This document shows positions 16,155-24,037 of a DNA stretch of 64,000 nucleotides, one piece after another. Numbering within the stretch: position 1 is the stretch's first letter; every line of letters starts with the position of its first letter. The notes beneath the pieces were generated by a model, which searched no databases, was not told the DNA's origin, and worked only from the letters and a program-made list of their open reading frames with translations. The stretch lies in the NCBI RefSeq assembly GCF_001685355.1, contig NZ_CP016438.1:6324001-6388000 (forward strand), in the 5' to 3' direction. The DNA comes from Streptomyces lincolnensis (GTDB taxonomy: Bacteria > Actinomycetota > Actinomycetes > Streptomycetales > Streptomycetaceae). Position numbers and translations under genes: made by a program.

Positions 16155-17372
16155 TCAGCGGACCGCCGTGCGCCGTCCCAGCAGCCACAGCAGATACGGT
16201 CCGCCGACCAGGGAGGTCAGCGCGCCGACCGGGATCTCCAGCGGGGGCAGCAGCGTGCGGGCCACGAGGTCGGCGGCGACCAGGACGACCGATCCCGTCA
16301 ACGCCGAGCACAGCAGCGGGAGTTGGGGCGTTCGGGTGACACGGCGGGCCAGCTGGGGCGCGGTCAGCGCGACGAACCCGATCGGGCCCGCCGCACCGGT
16401 CGCCGTCGCGGCGAGCACCACGCCGAGGACGGTCAGCCCGAGCCTGGTCCGGTCCACCCGCACCCCGAGCGCCGCCGCCGTCTCCGGGTCCAGGCCGAGC
16501 GGCCGCATCGCCCGGCTCGCCCACACCAGCGCGGGCAGACACAGCAGCAGGACGACGGCCAGCGGCCCCGCCTGCTCCCAGCCGCGCCCGTTCAGGCTGC
16601 CCGTCAGCCACAGCTTGACCTGCTCGGCCGCCTCCAGCTCGCTGTCCGTGAGATACAGCTGCACGATCGCCGACAGCGCGACCCCGATCCCGACCCCGGT
16701 GAGCACGAAACGGCTCGGCTGCATGCCGTGCCGCCACGCCAGTACGTAGACCAGCGCGGCCGCGGTGAGCCCGCCGGCGACGGAGACGGCGGGCATGGCC
16801 CCGGGCGAGGCCGCGGCGCCGGTGGCGAGTGCGAGCACGGTCGCGGCGGCCGCCCCATGTCCTACGCCGATCACGTCCGGGCTGGCCAGTGGGTTGCGGG
16901 TGACGGTCTGCACGAGCGCCCCGGAGAGTCCGAGGGCGGCACCCACGAGGGCGCCCAGCACGATCCGGGGGACCCGCAGTTCGCCCACGACGAGGTCGTA
17001 CGGGCCGCCTCCGGTGCGCAGGGTGTGCCAGACGGTGGCGGGGTCGACGTAGGTCTGACCGAGGCTGGCGGAGGCGGCCATGGTGGCGGCGAGCAGGAGG
17101 AGGAGTGCGGTCGCGACGAGGGCGGAGCGGCGGTGAAGGACGAGGGAGGTGCCGGCGGAAGGTCTCAGTACGAGTGCGGCCGAGTGGGGGCTGGTCGCGC
17201 AGTTCCCCGCGCCCCTGAGGTTGGACCGGTCGCCGTCGCCTGCCGGTTCCGCCGCCTCAGCTGCGGGCAGTCGTGCCGCTGGAGCGGCACCCGTCCCACA
17301 GAGAGGCGGCGCCCCGCCAGCGCGGGTGAGCGCCCCAACCCCCGGCCGCCGCAAACGCCGAGCACCTCTCAT
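16155..17372 (-). CDS. Iron-siderophore ABC transporter permease, FecCD type (second)
   Basis: Forms the membrane channel with the preceding permease. From about residue 85 onward it is a standard FecCD protein with about ten helices and the motifs VRLPR-like VPRIVLGALVGAALGLSG, TRNPLASPDVIG and GPIGFVALTAPQLARR. ATG 17372 overlaps the stop of the upstream permease by four bases (ATGA), arguing for coupled translation. With this start, an N-terminal extension of about 70 residues precedes the first helix, and part of it is encoded by a short-subtype Streptomyces repeat (17186-17217). No ATG or GTG lies between the repeat and the first helix, so the extension seems real or the start is non-standard. 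Confidence 0.88.
   Translation of the reverse strand: MRGARRLRRPGVGALTRAGGAPPLCGTGAAPAARLPAAEAAEPAGDGDRSNLRGAGNCATSPHSAALVLRPSAGTSLVLHRRSALVATALLLLLAATMAASASLGQTYVDPATVWHTLRTGGGPYDLVVGELRVPRIVLGALVGAALGLSGALVQTVTRNPLASPDVIGVGHGAAAATVLALATGAAASPGAMPAVSVAGGLTAAALVYVLAWRHGMQPSRFVLTGVGIGVALSAIVQLYLTDSELEAAEQVKLWLTGSLNGRGWEQAGPLAVVLLLCLPALVWASRAMRPLGLDPETAAALGVRVDRTRLGLTVLGVVLAATATGAAGPIGFVALTAPQLARRVTRTPQLPLLCSALTGSVVLVAADLVARTLLPPLEIPVGALTSLVGGPYLLWLLGRRTAVR
17186..17217 (-). repeat. Streptomyces intergenic repeat, short subtype, inside the 5' end of a permease gene
   Basis: On the minus strand it reads AGGGGCGCGGGGAACTGCGC followed by GACCAGCCCCC, the same core as at 62580-62617. It is in frame in the permease N-terminal extension (translated RGAGNCATSP). 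Confidence 0.7.
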
Positions 17373-18355
17373 GACACGGCCCCCCGACGCCGTACAAGCA
17401 CGACCAGCACCGGCACCCCCACCAACGCGGTCATCACCCCGGCCGGCACCTCCGCAGGAGGCCGCACCACCCGCCCGGCCACATCCGCGCCCATCAACAG
17501 CGCGGCCCCGAGCAAGGCGGACAACGGAAGCACAGCCCGATATCCACCAGCGACCAGCCGCCGGGCGAGATGCGGTACCGCGAGGCCCACGAAGGCGATC
17601 GGCCCCGCCGCGGCCACCGCGGCCGCGGTCAGCAGGGCCGCGCCCAGGGCCGCCGCGCCCCGCACCCATGGGACCCGGTGCCCCAGGGCCCGGGCCGTGT
17701 CGTCACCGAGGGCCAGCGCGTCCAGCCCCCGCGCACAGGCCAGCACCAGCACGGCCCCGACGGCGAGAAACGGCAGCATCCGTACGACGGTCCCCGCGTC
17801 CCGCCCGCTCAACGCCCCCACCTGCCAGAACCGGAACTGGTCGAGCGTGGCGGAACTGGAGGTGAGGACGACGGTCGTGCCCCCGGCGGTCATCGCGGAC
17901 AGCGCCGTCCCCGCCAGCGCCAGCTTCACCGGCGACGCCCCGCCCCGGCCGCGTGCGGCGACGGCGTACACCAGGCACGCGGCGACGACGGCACCGGCGA
18001 AGGCGTACCAGACGTACCCGGAGAAGCCGTGCGCGAGCCCGAAGGAGATGGCGATCACCACGCCCGCCGCCGCGCCCTGGCTCAGCCCGAGGATGCCGGG
18101 GTCGGCGAGCGGATTGCGGGTGACGGCCTGGAGCGCGGCCCCGGCGAGGCCGAGCGCGGCCCCCGCGGTCAGGCCGACCTCGGTCCGGGGCAGCCTGAGC
18201 GAGCGGACGACGAGCGCGTCGGGCGAACCGCCACCGTGCAGCAGCGCGTCGGCGACCGCCGACAGCGGTACCGCGCGCGTGCCGACCGCGAGGCTGAGCA
18301 CACCGGCGGCGGCCACCGCGAGGACGGCCGCCGGCCAGGCGAGACGACGTATCAC
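17369..18355 (-). CDS. Iron-siderophore ABC transporter permease, FecCD type (first)
   Basis: A 328-residue polytopic protein of about nine to ten helices with FecCD signatures: LRLPRTEVGLTAGAALGLAG, TRNPLADPGILGLSQGAA and GPIAFVGLAVPHLARR (the EAA-like loop that contacts the ATPase). GTG 18355 lies 11 bases after the stop of the binding-protein gene and ATGA links it to the next permease, so all three genes form one transcript under the iron box at 19453. No ATPase gene adjoins; a shared ATPase encoded elsewhere must energise it. Confidence 0.92.
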   Translation of the reverse strand: MIRRLAWPAAVLAVAAAGVLSLAVGTRAVPLSAVADALLHGGGSPDALVVRSLRLPRTEVGLTAGAALGLAGAALQAVTRNPLADPGILGLSQGAAAGVVIAISFGLAHGFSGYVWYAFAGAVVAACLVYAVAARGRGGASPVKLALAGTALSAMTAGGTTVVLTSSSATLDQFRFWQVGALSGRDAGTVVRMLPFLAVGAVLVLACARGLDALALGDDTARALGHRVPWVRGAAALGAALLTAAAVAAAGPIAFVGLAVPHLARRLVAGGYRAVLPLSALLGAALLMGADVAGRVVRPPAEVPAGVMTALVGVPVLVVLVRRRGAVS

Positions 18356-18366
18356 GCGCGGGGTGC

Positions 18367-19425
18367 CTACTTCTCGCCGATGTTCTCGGCGAGCTCCGAG
18401 ATCACCAGACGGGCGGCGCTCGGCCCGGCGTTGAGGTACCAGGGGTCGTCGTCGACCTTCACGGCGTGCCCGGCCGTCACGGCCTTCATCGACTTCCACA
18501 GCGGCCCGGCCACCACGCTCCCGGCATCCGTCTTGGAAGCGTCGCCCTGGACGGAGTAGAAGATCCAGTCCCCGTCGGCGGTGTCGATGCTCTCCGCGCC
18601 GATGTCCTCGGAGATGGCGGTGAACCGCTGGGACTCGGGCCGCGACAGCCCCATGTCGACGGCGATCGACCCGGTGAAGGAGGAGACGCCGAACATCCGG
18701 GTGCGGTCGGGGGTGAAGCGGATCATCGAGACGGTCGGGTCGCCGTCGAGCGCCTTCCCCTGCTCCCGCGCGTCCCGGACGATGCCGTCGAGGAGCCGCC
18801 GCGCCGCCTGTCCCTTGCCGACGGCCTCGCCGACGAGGAGGAGGTCGCGCTTCCAGTTGATGCCGTTGCCCGCCGTGATCACGGTGGGCGCGATCTTCGA
18901 CAGCTTGGGGTAGAGGTCGCCGAGCGAGTCGTTGGCGAGGATCAGGTCCGGCTTCGCGGCGGCGAGGGACTCCAGGTTGGGCGCCTGCCGGGTGCCCGCG
19001 TCGGTCATGGCGGCGAGCTTCGCCTTGTCCTTGGGGAAGGCGTCGGCGAGGTAGTCGGGCACGAGCCCGGCGTTGGCGGCGCGGGTGGTGGCCGTCGGCA
19101 CGACACCCAGCGTCAGCAGGTCGTCGAGCTGGCCGGTGCTGAGCACGGCGATCTTCTTCGGCTCGGCCTTGAGGGTGGTCGTGCCCTTGAAGTGGGTGAC
19201 GGTCCGGGGGAAGGACCCGTCGGTGTCCGTGTCGGCACCCATGCCGTCGGCGAGCGCGCTCGGCGCCGCGGAAGGCCCCTCGGAGGAGTTCATCACCGGG
19301 TTGCGTTCGCCGGCCGCCTTCCCGGTGCCGGTGCCGGTCCCGCCGTCCGAGGCGGACGAGCAGCCGGCGAGCAGCCCTCCGACGACGGTGGCGGCCAGAA
19401 CGGCCTTGACTGCTGCTGCGCGCAC
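18367..19425 (-). CDS. Siderophore-binding lipoprotein of an ABC importer
   Basis: A 352-residue extracytoplasmic solute-binding protein of the FepB/FhuD class III fold. It has a lipobox (LLAGC), a Gly/Thr linker, then the two-lobed domain (KIAVLSTGQLDDLLTLGVVPTA at its start; KPDLILANDSLG and KIAPTVI in the first lobe). It should capture an Fe(III)-siderophore and deliver it to the two FecCD permeases. GTG 19425 is preferred because GGAGAAG is positioned just upstream; ATG 19440 has no ribosome site. The iron box lies 28 bases upstream. Confidence 0.93.
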   Translation of the reverse strand: MRAAAVKAVLAATVVGGLLAGCSSASDGGTGTGTGKAAGERNPVMNSSEGPSAAPSALADGMGADTDTDGSFPRTVTHFKGTTTLKAEPKKIAVLSTGQLDDLLTLGVVPTATTRAANAGLVPDYLADAFPKDKAKLAAMTDAGTRQAPNLESLAAAKPDLILANDSLGDLYPKLSKIAPTVITAGNGINWKRDLLLVGEAVGKGQAARRLLDGIVRDAREQGKALDGDPTVSMIRFTPDRTRMFGVSSFTGSIAVDMGLSRPESQRFTAISEDIGAESIDTADGDWIFYSVQGDASKTDAGSVVAGPLWKSMKAVTAGHAVKVDDDPWYLNAGPSAARLVISELAENIGEK

Positions 19426-19452
19426 GACTTCTCCGACCATTCCGCAATTTGC

Positions 19453-19471
19453 TAAGGCAAGGCTTACCTTA
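19453..19471. promoter_or_regulatory. Iron box (DmdR/IdeR-type operator)
   Basis: The 19-bp TAAGGCAAGGCTTACCTTA matches 14 positions of the DmdR/IdeR consensus TTAGGTTAGGCTCACCTAA as I recall it and is itself near-palindromic. It lies between the siderophore operon (minus) and the VOC gene (plus), so iron-loaded repressor could silence both. Confidence 0.8.
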
Positions 19472-19509
19472 ACCTTTCGCGGAGTATGGTCGGTACGAGG
19501 AGGACCTCG

Positions 19510-19893
19510 ATGACTGTTGAGCTGAACCACACCATCGTCGCCGCACATGACAAGCACGCCTCGGCACGGTTTCTGGCCGACATCCTGGGGCTGTCGGTGA
19601 GCCCCCCGTACGGCCCGTTCGTCCCGGTCCGGATCCCCAACGGCGTGACCCTCGACTACGTGGACACGGGCGACCCGATCACGCCGCAGCACTACGCCTT
19701 CCTCGTCTCCGAGGACGACTTCGACACGATCTTCGCCCGCATCCGGGCGGCGGGCCTGACCTACTGGGCGGACCCCGGCCACCGCCGTCCCGGCGAGATC
19801 AACCGCAACGACGGGGGCCGGGGCGCCTACTTCGACGATCCCGACGGGCACAGCCTGGAGATCCTCACGCGGCCGTACGGCAGCGGAGGCTAG
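19510..19893 (+). CDS. VOC (glyoxalase/dioxygenase) family protein
   Basis: A 127-residue single-module protein with the beta-alpha-beta-beta-beta pattern repeated twice. The N-terminal ELNHTIVAAHDKHASARFLADILGL-type block, the central HYAFLVSEDDFD and the terminal YFDDPDGHSLEILTRPY provide the usual His/His/Glu metal positions. The reaction is unknown (glyoxalase, dioxygenase or resistance-type binding). ATG 19510 follows GAGGAGG at six bases. Its start lies 38 bases from the iron box, so iron control is plausible. Confidence 0.88.
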   Translation: MTVELNHTIVAAHDKHASARFLADILGLSVSPPYGPFVPVRIPNGVTLDYVDTGDPITPQHYAFLVSEDDFDTIFARIRAAGLTYWADPGHRRPGEINRNDGGRGAYFDDPDGHSLEILTRPYGSGG

Positions 19894-19901
19894 CCCTCAG
19901 G

Positions 19902-19933
19902 CTCGGGTCCTCGGGTCCTCGGGTCCTCGGGTT
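19902..19933. repeat. Tandem repeat of an 8-bp unit
   Basis: CTCGGGTC occurs three times head to tail, then CTCGGGTT, between two convergent genes. It may be slippage-prone; no function is evident. Confidence 0.6.
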
Positions 19934-19950
19934 CGCGCCCTCCGGCTCGG

Positions 19951-20916
19951 TCACTGCCTGGCGTCGAACGTCCATACGGCACGGGGGCCCGGGCCGACGG
20001 CGAGGGTCGAGTTGCCGATGCGCTCGTCGTGCCGGGACACGGCCTTGTTGAGCGCGAACTCGACCTTCTGGAGCCCGATGCGCTCGATCGGTACGGCGTC
20101 GAAGTGCAGGTCCGTGCCACCGCGCCGCGCGACCACGTCACCGTCCGCCGACGTCCGTACGGCGAAACCGCCCGCCTTGAGCAGCGGCACCGTGTTGGCC
20201 AGGTCCCGTGCGGTCACCGCGAGATGGACCGCGGTCACGTCACGCATCAGACGGTCGCGGTAGACGTCGTTGAGGTAGCGCTCCCGGCTGATGTCACCGG
20301 GGAAGGAGGCCGGTTCGGTGTTGCTGCGCGGGTCGTCGAAGTACGTCGGCTCGTACTCCATGCCCCAGCCCCCGAAGTGGTCGTACTGGTCGATGGTGAA
20401 GATCGCGTCGAACCACGGCACGGGAACGCCGTCGCCGAAGTCGCGCGTCTGCTGGAACTCGATCGGGGTGATGCCCCGCGCGCGCAGCCGCTCGGTCACC
20501 GTCGCGAGGTCGCCGGTCCGCTCGGTCGAGACGCCCATGCCGGAGGCGCCGAGTACGCCGTCCTGGCCGGGCAGGTCGCCCACCCCGAACAGCTCGAAGT
20601 AGGTCTCACGGCCCATCAGATAGCGGCCGGTCCAGGTCTGTCCGCCGGCCCCGGTGGTGGTGCGGACCTGGAAGTTGGCGAAGGTCCGCAGGTACGGCGA
20701 GTGCTCGACGGCGTCGGCGGTCTCCCGGTCGAGCACGCCGTACGCGTGGTTGTAGAACAGCAGTTGCCGGCCCGCGGCCGGGTCGCTCTCCTCGACGGTT
20801 CTGTTCTGCTCGGTTCTGTTCTGCTCGGCCAGCGCCGTCGTGGCGCCGCCCCCGATCGCCGCGGCCAGGGCCAGGACGATGACCATGATCATCCGTAATG
20901 TCCGATGAATCAGCAT
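19951..20916 (-). CDS. Secreted DUF5829-like protein
   Basis: A 321-residue exported protein with a signal peptide (about 1-30, cut near ALA). The mature part contains LLFYNHAYGVLDRETADAVEHSPYL and a second half with VTAVHLAVTARDLANTVPLLKAGGF, a layout reminiscent of VOC-like folds; I assign it to the DUF5829 family with moderate trust. Its N-terminus holds a duplicated pentapeptide EQNRT encoded by an exact 15-bp repeat. Start could be ATG 20916, 20892 or 20886; none has a clear ribosome site. Confidence 0.75.
   Translation of the reverse strand: MLIHRTLRMIMVIVLALAAAIGGGATTALAEQNRTEQNRTVEESDPAAGRQLLFYNHAYGVLDRETADAVEHSPYLRTFANFQVRTTTGAGGQTWTGRYLMGRETYFELFGVGDLPGQDGVLGASGMGVSTERTGDLATVTERLRARGITPIEFQQTRDFGDGVPVPWFDAIFTIDQYDHFGGWGMEYEPTYFDDPRSNTEPASFPGDISRERYLNDVYRDRLMRDVTAVHLAVTARDLANTVPLLKAGGFAVRTSADGDVVARRGGTDLHFDAVPIERIGLQKVEFALNKAVSRHDERIGNSTLAVGPGPRAVWTFDARQ
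20797..20826. repeat. 15-bp exact tandem duplication inside the DUF5829-like gene
   Basis: GGTTCTGTTCTGCTC occurs twice head to tail (20797-20811, 20812-20826), adding five codons in frame (EQNRT). Confidence 0.75.
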
Positions 20917-20953
20917 GCGGGTGAGCTTAGGACGGAGGATTTGCCTCCACCGA

Positions 20954-20979
20954 GGATTCGAACAAATATTCTCGAATCC
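20954..20979. promoter_or_regulatory. Operator-like palindrome with AT-rich centre
   Basis: Arms GGATTCGA (20954-20961) and TCGAATCC (20972-20979) are perfect and flank ACAAATATTC. It lies 38 bases upstream of the DUF5829-like start and about 210 bases upstream of the carbonic anhydrase, in an unusually AT-rich patch. The 270-base gap 20917-21186 also has TGTCCGGTG three times (20984-21040). Confidence 0.4.
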
Positions 20980-21137
20980 CTTCTGTCCGGTGCCCCTCTG
21001 TCCGGTGACTCTCCTGCCCGACGCCCCAGTTGTCCGGTGACCCAGTGCCACGCCGTATGACCCTTCGTACCTTGCACAGACGCTTCCCGCGCCCTTGATC
21101 AGCGCTGTACGGGTGCTAACCGGCCGCCCGCGAAAGT

Positions 21138-21176
21138 GGCACCGCAAGCACGGCACCGCAAGCACGGCACCGCAAC
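21138..21176. repeat. 14-bp tandem repeat upstream of the carbonic anhydrase gene
   Basis: GGCACCGCAAGCAC is present twice, then a third partial copy, ending 10 bases before the start codon. It lies in the leader and could change its length by slippage. Confidence 0.65.
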
Positions 21177-21186
21177 GGGAGCAGAC

Positions 21187-21942
21187 ATGACTGGTGTTCG
21201 ACAGCCGCAGCGCAGGGCCTTTCTCGCCGGCGGCCTGGTGACGACCGCGGCCCTGATAACCGGCTGTTCGTCGAAGACGGACAGCACGCCTGCCGCCACC
21301 CCGGCGGCCGCCGCCTCCGCGACCCCGACCACGCGGCCGGACTCGCCCTGGACGGCGTTCGCACGGCTGATGGACGGCAACGAGCGCTGGGTCGACGGCG
21401 CCCTCCAGCACCCCGACCGCGACCCCGGGCGCCGCGAACTCGTCTCCCAGGAGCAGGACCCCTACGGCGTGATCCTCTCCTGCATCGACTCCCGCGTCCC
21501 GCCGGAGCTCCTCTTCGACACCGGCCTCGGCGACCTGTTCGTCCTGCGCACCGGTGGCCAGGTCGTCGGCCCGGTCGTCACCGGCTCCGTCGAGTACGGC
21601 CCCCTCACCTCCGGCACCCCCCTCATCGTCGTCCTCGGCCACCAGCGCTGCGGCGCCATCAAGGCCGCGTACCAGGCGATGAGTGACGGCAAGAGCCTGC
21701 CGGGCAACCTCCAGGCGATCTCCGACGCGCTGCGCCCGGCGTACAAGGAGACGGTGAAGTCCAAGCACCCCGACCCCGTGGACGCCATGATCCGCATCCA
21801 CGTCAAGCAGACCTCCGCGGCCCTGCGCTCCAACAAGGACCTCGCCCCGCTCGTCGCGAAGGGCGATCTGGCCGTGGTCAGCGCGTACTACTCGCTCGAC
21901 ACGGGGAAGGTGGAGGTGCTGACGGGGGCGCCGTCGGCCTGA
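21187..21942 (+). CDS. Beta-class carbonic anhydrase, Tat-type lipoprotein
   Basis: Catalyses CO2 + H2O to bicarbonate and H+. Zinc-site motifs are intact: Cys99 in CIDSR with Asp101-Arg103, and His152 and Cys155 in GHQRCG. The N-terminus has Arg9-Arg10 in RRAFLAGG followed by a hydrophobic segment and lipobox LITGC (Cys27), so the folded metalloenzyme is probably exported by Tat and lipid-anchored outside. This is unusual, since most beta enzymes are cytosolic. The ATG at 21187 follows GGGAGC at five bases. 251 residues. Confidence 0.92.
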   Translation: MTGVRQPQRRAFLAGGLVTTAALITGCSSKTDSTPAATPAAAASATPTTRPDSPWTAFARLMDGNERWVDGALQHPDRDPGRRELVSQEQDPYGVILSCIDSRVPPELLFDTGLGDLFVLRTGGQVVGPVVTGSVEYGPLTSGTPLIVVLGHQRCGAIKAAYQAMSDGKSLPGNLQAISDALRPAYKETVKSKHPDPVDAMIRIHVKQTSAALRSNKDLAPLVAKGDLAVVSAYYSLDTGKVEVLTGAPSA

Positions 21943-21991
21943 CCGCGGCACCGTCGGCCCGACGGGTGGCGAGGTCCGATTCAATGGCACC

Positions 21992-22669
21992 GTGACCACG
22001 GCACCGGTGTCCGGCGACAGAACCATCGCCGGACGGACTCCACTCGACGACGTCATCGCCCGACTCCGCCGCCACAGGCCGGTCTTCCACTCCGAGGCCG
22101 ACCTCCAGCACAGCTTCGCCCGCGCGCTGTGGGAACTCGCCCCGGACGTGCACTCCAGACTGGAGGTACCGCAGAGGTACGCGGGCAGGGCCGAGTATCT
22201 GGACCTCCTGTGCATCGGCCCCTCGGCCCGCACGGCGATCGAGTTCAAGTACTTCACCCGCCGCTGGACAGGTGCCGTGGCGGGCACCGCGGGCACACCC
22301 GCCGAGGACTACGCCCTGAAGGGGCATGCCGCGACAGACCTCGCCCGCCTCCACTTCGTCCGGGACATCGCCCGACTGGAGCGTTTCTGCCGCCACCCGG
22401 ACCGGAACGGCCTCGCCGTCATGCTGACCAACGAGGCCGCCCTGTGGGCTCCGCCCACCCCCGGCCGCAGACCCACGCGTGACCGGGAGTTCAGGATCCA
22501 CCAGGACCACGAGCTCACCGGCACCCTGCTGTGGGCCGACGGCACCTACGAGCCCAACACCTGCACCCTGCGCGGCACATACGTCCTCGACTGGAGGCCG
22601 TACTCCCGACTGCCGGGGCCGGGTGGCGAGTTCCGGTACGCGGCTGTGCCCGTCGCCGCCGACGGCTAG
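21992..22669 (+). CDS. Putative PD-(D/E)XK nuclease-fold protein
   Basis: A 225-residue soluble protein of unknown role. Residues 28-90 look like the core of the restriction-endonuclease fold: Glu35 in the first helix (HSEADLQHSFARAL), Asp71 at the end of a strand (EYLDLLCIG) and Glu84-x-Lys86 in the next strand (AIEFKYFT). This E...D...ExK order fits PD-(D/E)XK enzymes. No methylase or specificity gene is nearby, so it may act on cellular or foreign DNA alone or be non-catalytic. Start is GTG 21992. The fold call is inference from spacing. Confidence 0.65.
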   Translation: MTTAPVSGDRTIAGRTPLDDVIARLRRHRPVFHSEADLQHSFARALWELAPDVHSRLEVPQRYAGRAEYLDLLCIGPSARTAIEFKYFTRRWTGAVAGTAGTPAEDYALKGHAATDLARLHFVRDIARLERFCRHPDRNGLAVMLTNEAALWAPPTPGRRPTRDREFRIHQDHELTGTLLWADGTYEPNTCTLRGTYVLDWRPYSRLPGPGGEFRYAAVPVAADG

Positions 22670-22678
22670 CCTCGCGGC

Positions 22679-22873
22679 ATGACATCGCTCGACGACTGGC
22701 CGGATTTCCCGGAAGGCCTCGATCCCCGCAGCGTGTCCTTCCGCGAAGCCCGCTGCACATGGCACGGCAGGACCTGCGCGGAACCGCCGGTCAAAGTTGT
22801 GCGCACCCGGGACGGCGCCCGCTGGTCTGCCTGCGCCCGAGCCGTACGCGCCATCGCCGCGAACAGCGGTTAG
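22679..22873 (+). CDS. Small conserved-type hypothetical protein
   Basis: A 64-residue frame with strong third-position GC, starting ATG nine bases after the preceding stop, so probably cotranscribed with the nuclease-like gene. It contains Cys26, Cys33 and Cys52 near His and Trp residues but no motif I know. The ribosome site is weak. Confidence 0.5.
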   Translation: MTSLDDWPDFPEGLDPRSVSFREARCTWHGRTCAEPPVKVVRTRDGARWSACARAVRAIAANSG

Positions 22874-22891
22874 GGCGCCCGACCGCCGGGA

Positions 22892-23767
22892 TCAGGAACC
22901 GGTGAGGGATATGGCCAGGTCCGTGATGTTCAGCGGGAACTGGCCGAGGGATGTGGCCTGGCCGGTGAAGACGTTGACGCTGTACAGCGAGGGCGTGCCG
23001 GCGCCGGGCGGGGTGAGGGTGGCGAAGGCGGCGTTGTCGACCGTCCTGCCGCCGGACAGGGTGCTGTAGATGTCCATGCCGGCGTTGATCCCGGCGTCGA
23101 AGCCGAGGCTGCCGGTCGGGGCGAGCGTGCCGTTGTTCGCCGGGGACTGGAGGACGACCTGGTCGCTGGTCGTGTTGATGTCGACCAGCGTGGTCGCGGT
23201 GGCCGCGTTGAGGTCGTTGTTCGTGTAGGCGGCGGCCGAGACACCCTTGGTGGTGCCCTCGATCGGCGGGGTGGTGAGGTTCAGGTCCTGGATGGTGCTG
23301 TGGTCGTTGAGGTTGTGCCGCAGGTTCTGGCCGTTGTCGCTGATCACGCGCAGACGGTCGGCCGCCGGGTTGAAGTCGACGCCGAAGTTCGTGCCGTGCA
23401 GCGCGTACTGGAGCTGGGACACCTTGGTGACCACGGCGTCCGTGGTGGCCGGCGGGGTCTTGATCGAGTAGATGCCGCCCTTGTTGCCGACGCCGTACAT
23501 CAGGCCGTCCTGCACCCGGAAGTCGATCCCGATCAGGCTCGTGTCGCCGCTGAGGCCGGTGACGGCCCTGACCCAGTCGAGGGTCTGCGGCCGGTCGGTC
23601 GTGAACGTGGCCATCAGGGTGCCGTCGCCGCTGATCCCGAACGCGCGCAGACCGGGCGCGGCGGCGGGGGCGGCCGAGCCGGTGCCCGGCGAGCCGATCA
23701 TGAGTGCCGCCGATGCGACCCCGACCGCGACCGCCGCCGTGATTCTCTTTCTCGTGCCTGCTTTCAT
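22892..23767 (-). CDS. Secreted DUF4394 domain protein
   Basis: A 291-residue exported protein. The signal peptide ends near GSAAPA (about residue 35). The mature part repeats short beta-strand blocks such as LIGIDFRVQDGLMYGVGNKGGIY, NFGVDFNPAADRLRVISDNGQNLR and GFDAGINAGMDIYSTL, typical of DUF4394, which is thought to fold as a propeller-like sheet structure. Function is unknown. Start is ATG 23767. Confidence 0.88.
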   Translation of the reverse strand: MKAGTRKRITAAVAVGVASAALMIGSPGTGSAAPAAAPGLRAFGISGDGTLMATFTTDRPQTLDWVRAVTGLSGDTSLIGIDFRVQDGLMYGVGNKGGIYSIKTPPATTDAVVTKVSQLQYALHGTNFGVDFNPAADRLRVISDNGQNLRHNLNDHSTIQDLNLTTPPIEGTTKGVSAAAYTNNDLNAATATTLVDINTTSDQVVLQSPANNGTLAPTGSLGFDAGINAGMDIYSTLSGGRTVDNAAFATLTPPGAGTPSLYSVNVFTGQATSLGQFPLNITDLAISLTGS

Positions 23768-24037
23768 CGGTGTTTCCCTCCCGTTTGGCCGGCGCCGTGC
23801 GAGGCGCCTGGCTGAGAATTCCCCTGCGCCCGCCCGTACTGATTACCGGGGACGGCAACGCGGTTCTCATTAAGGCCGCTTCACACCTCCTCCACAAGCG
23901 GAAGTGGTGACGAGAACGCCCTGATCCGAGAATTTTGCGCACTGTGACAAAAGCCCTGTCGATATACTTGGCGCCGTTTTGTGCGAAGTGATGAACGCCG
24001 TCCGGAACTCGGCTGTCGGCCGTTCGTCCCGACTGAC

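Noticed and set aside
19902..19933. 8-bp tandem repeat as a regulatory array
   Set aside because: It lies between two convergent stops, where no promoter is expected; slippage is the simpler explanation.
23944..23968. GTGACA and TATACT upstream of the PucR gene as a promoter
   Set aside because: Only 13 bases separate them; the -10 box may be real but this -35 is not.
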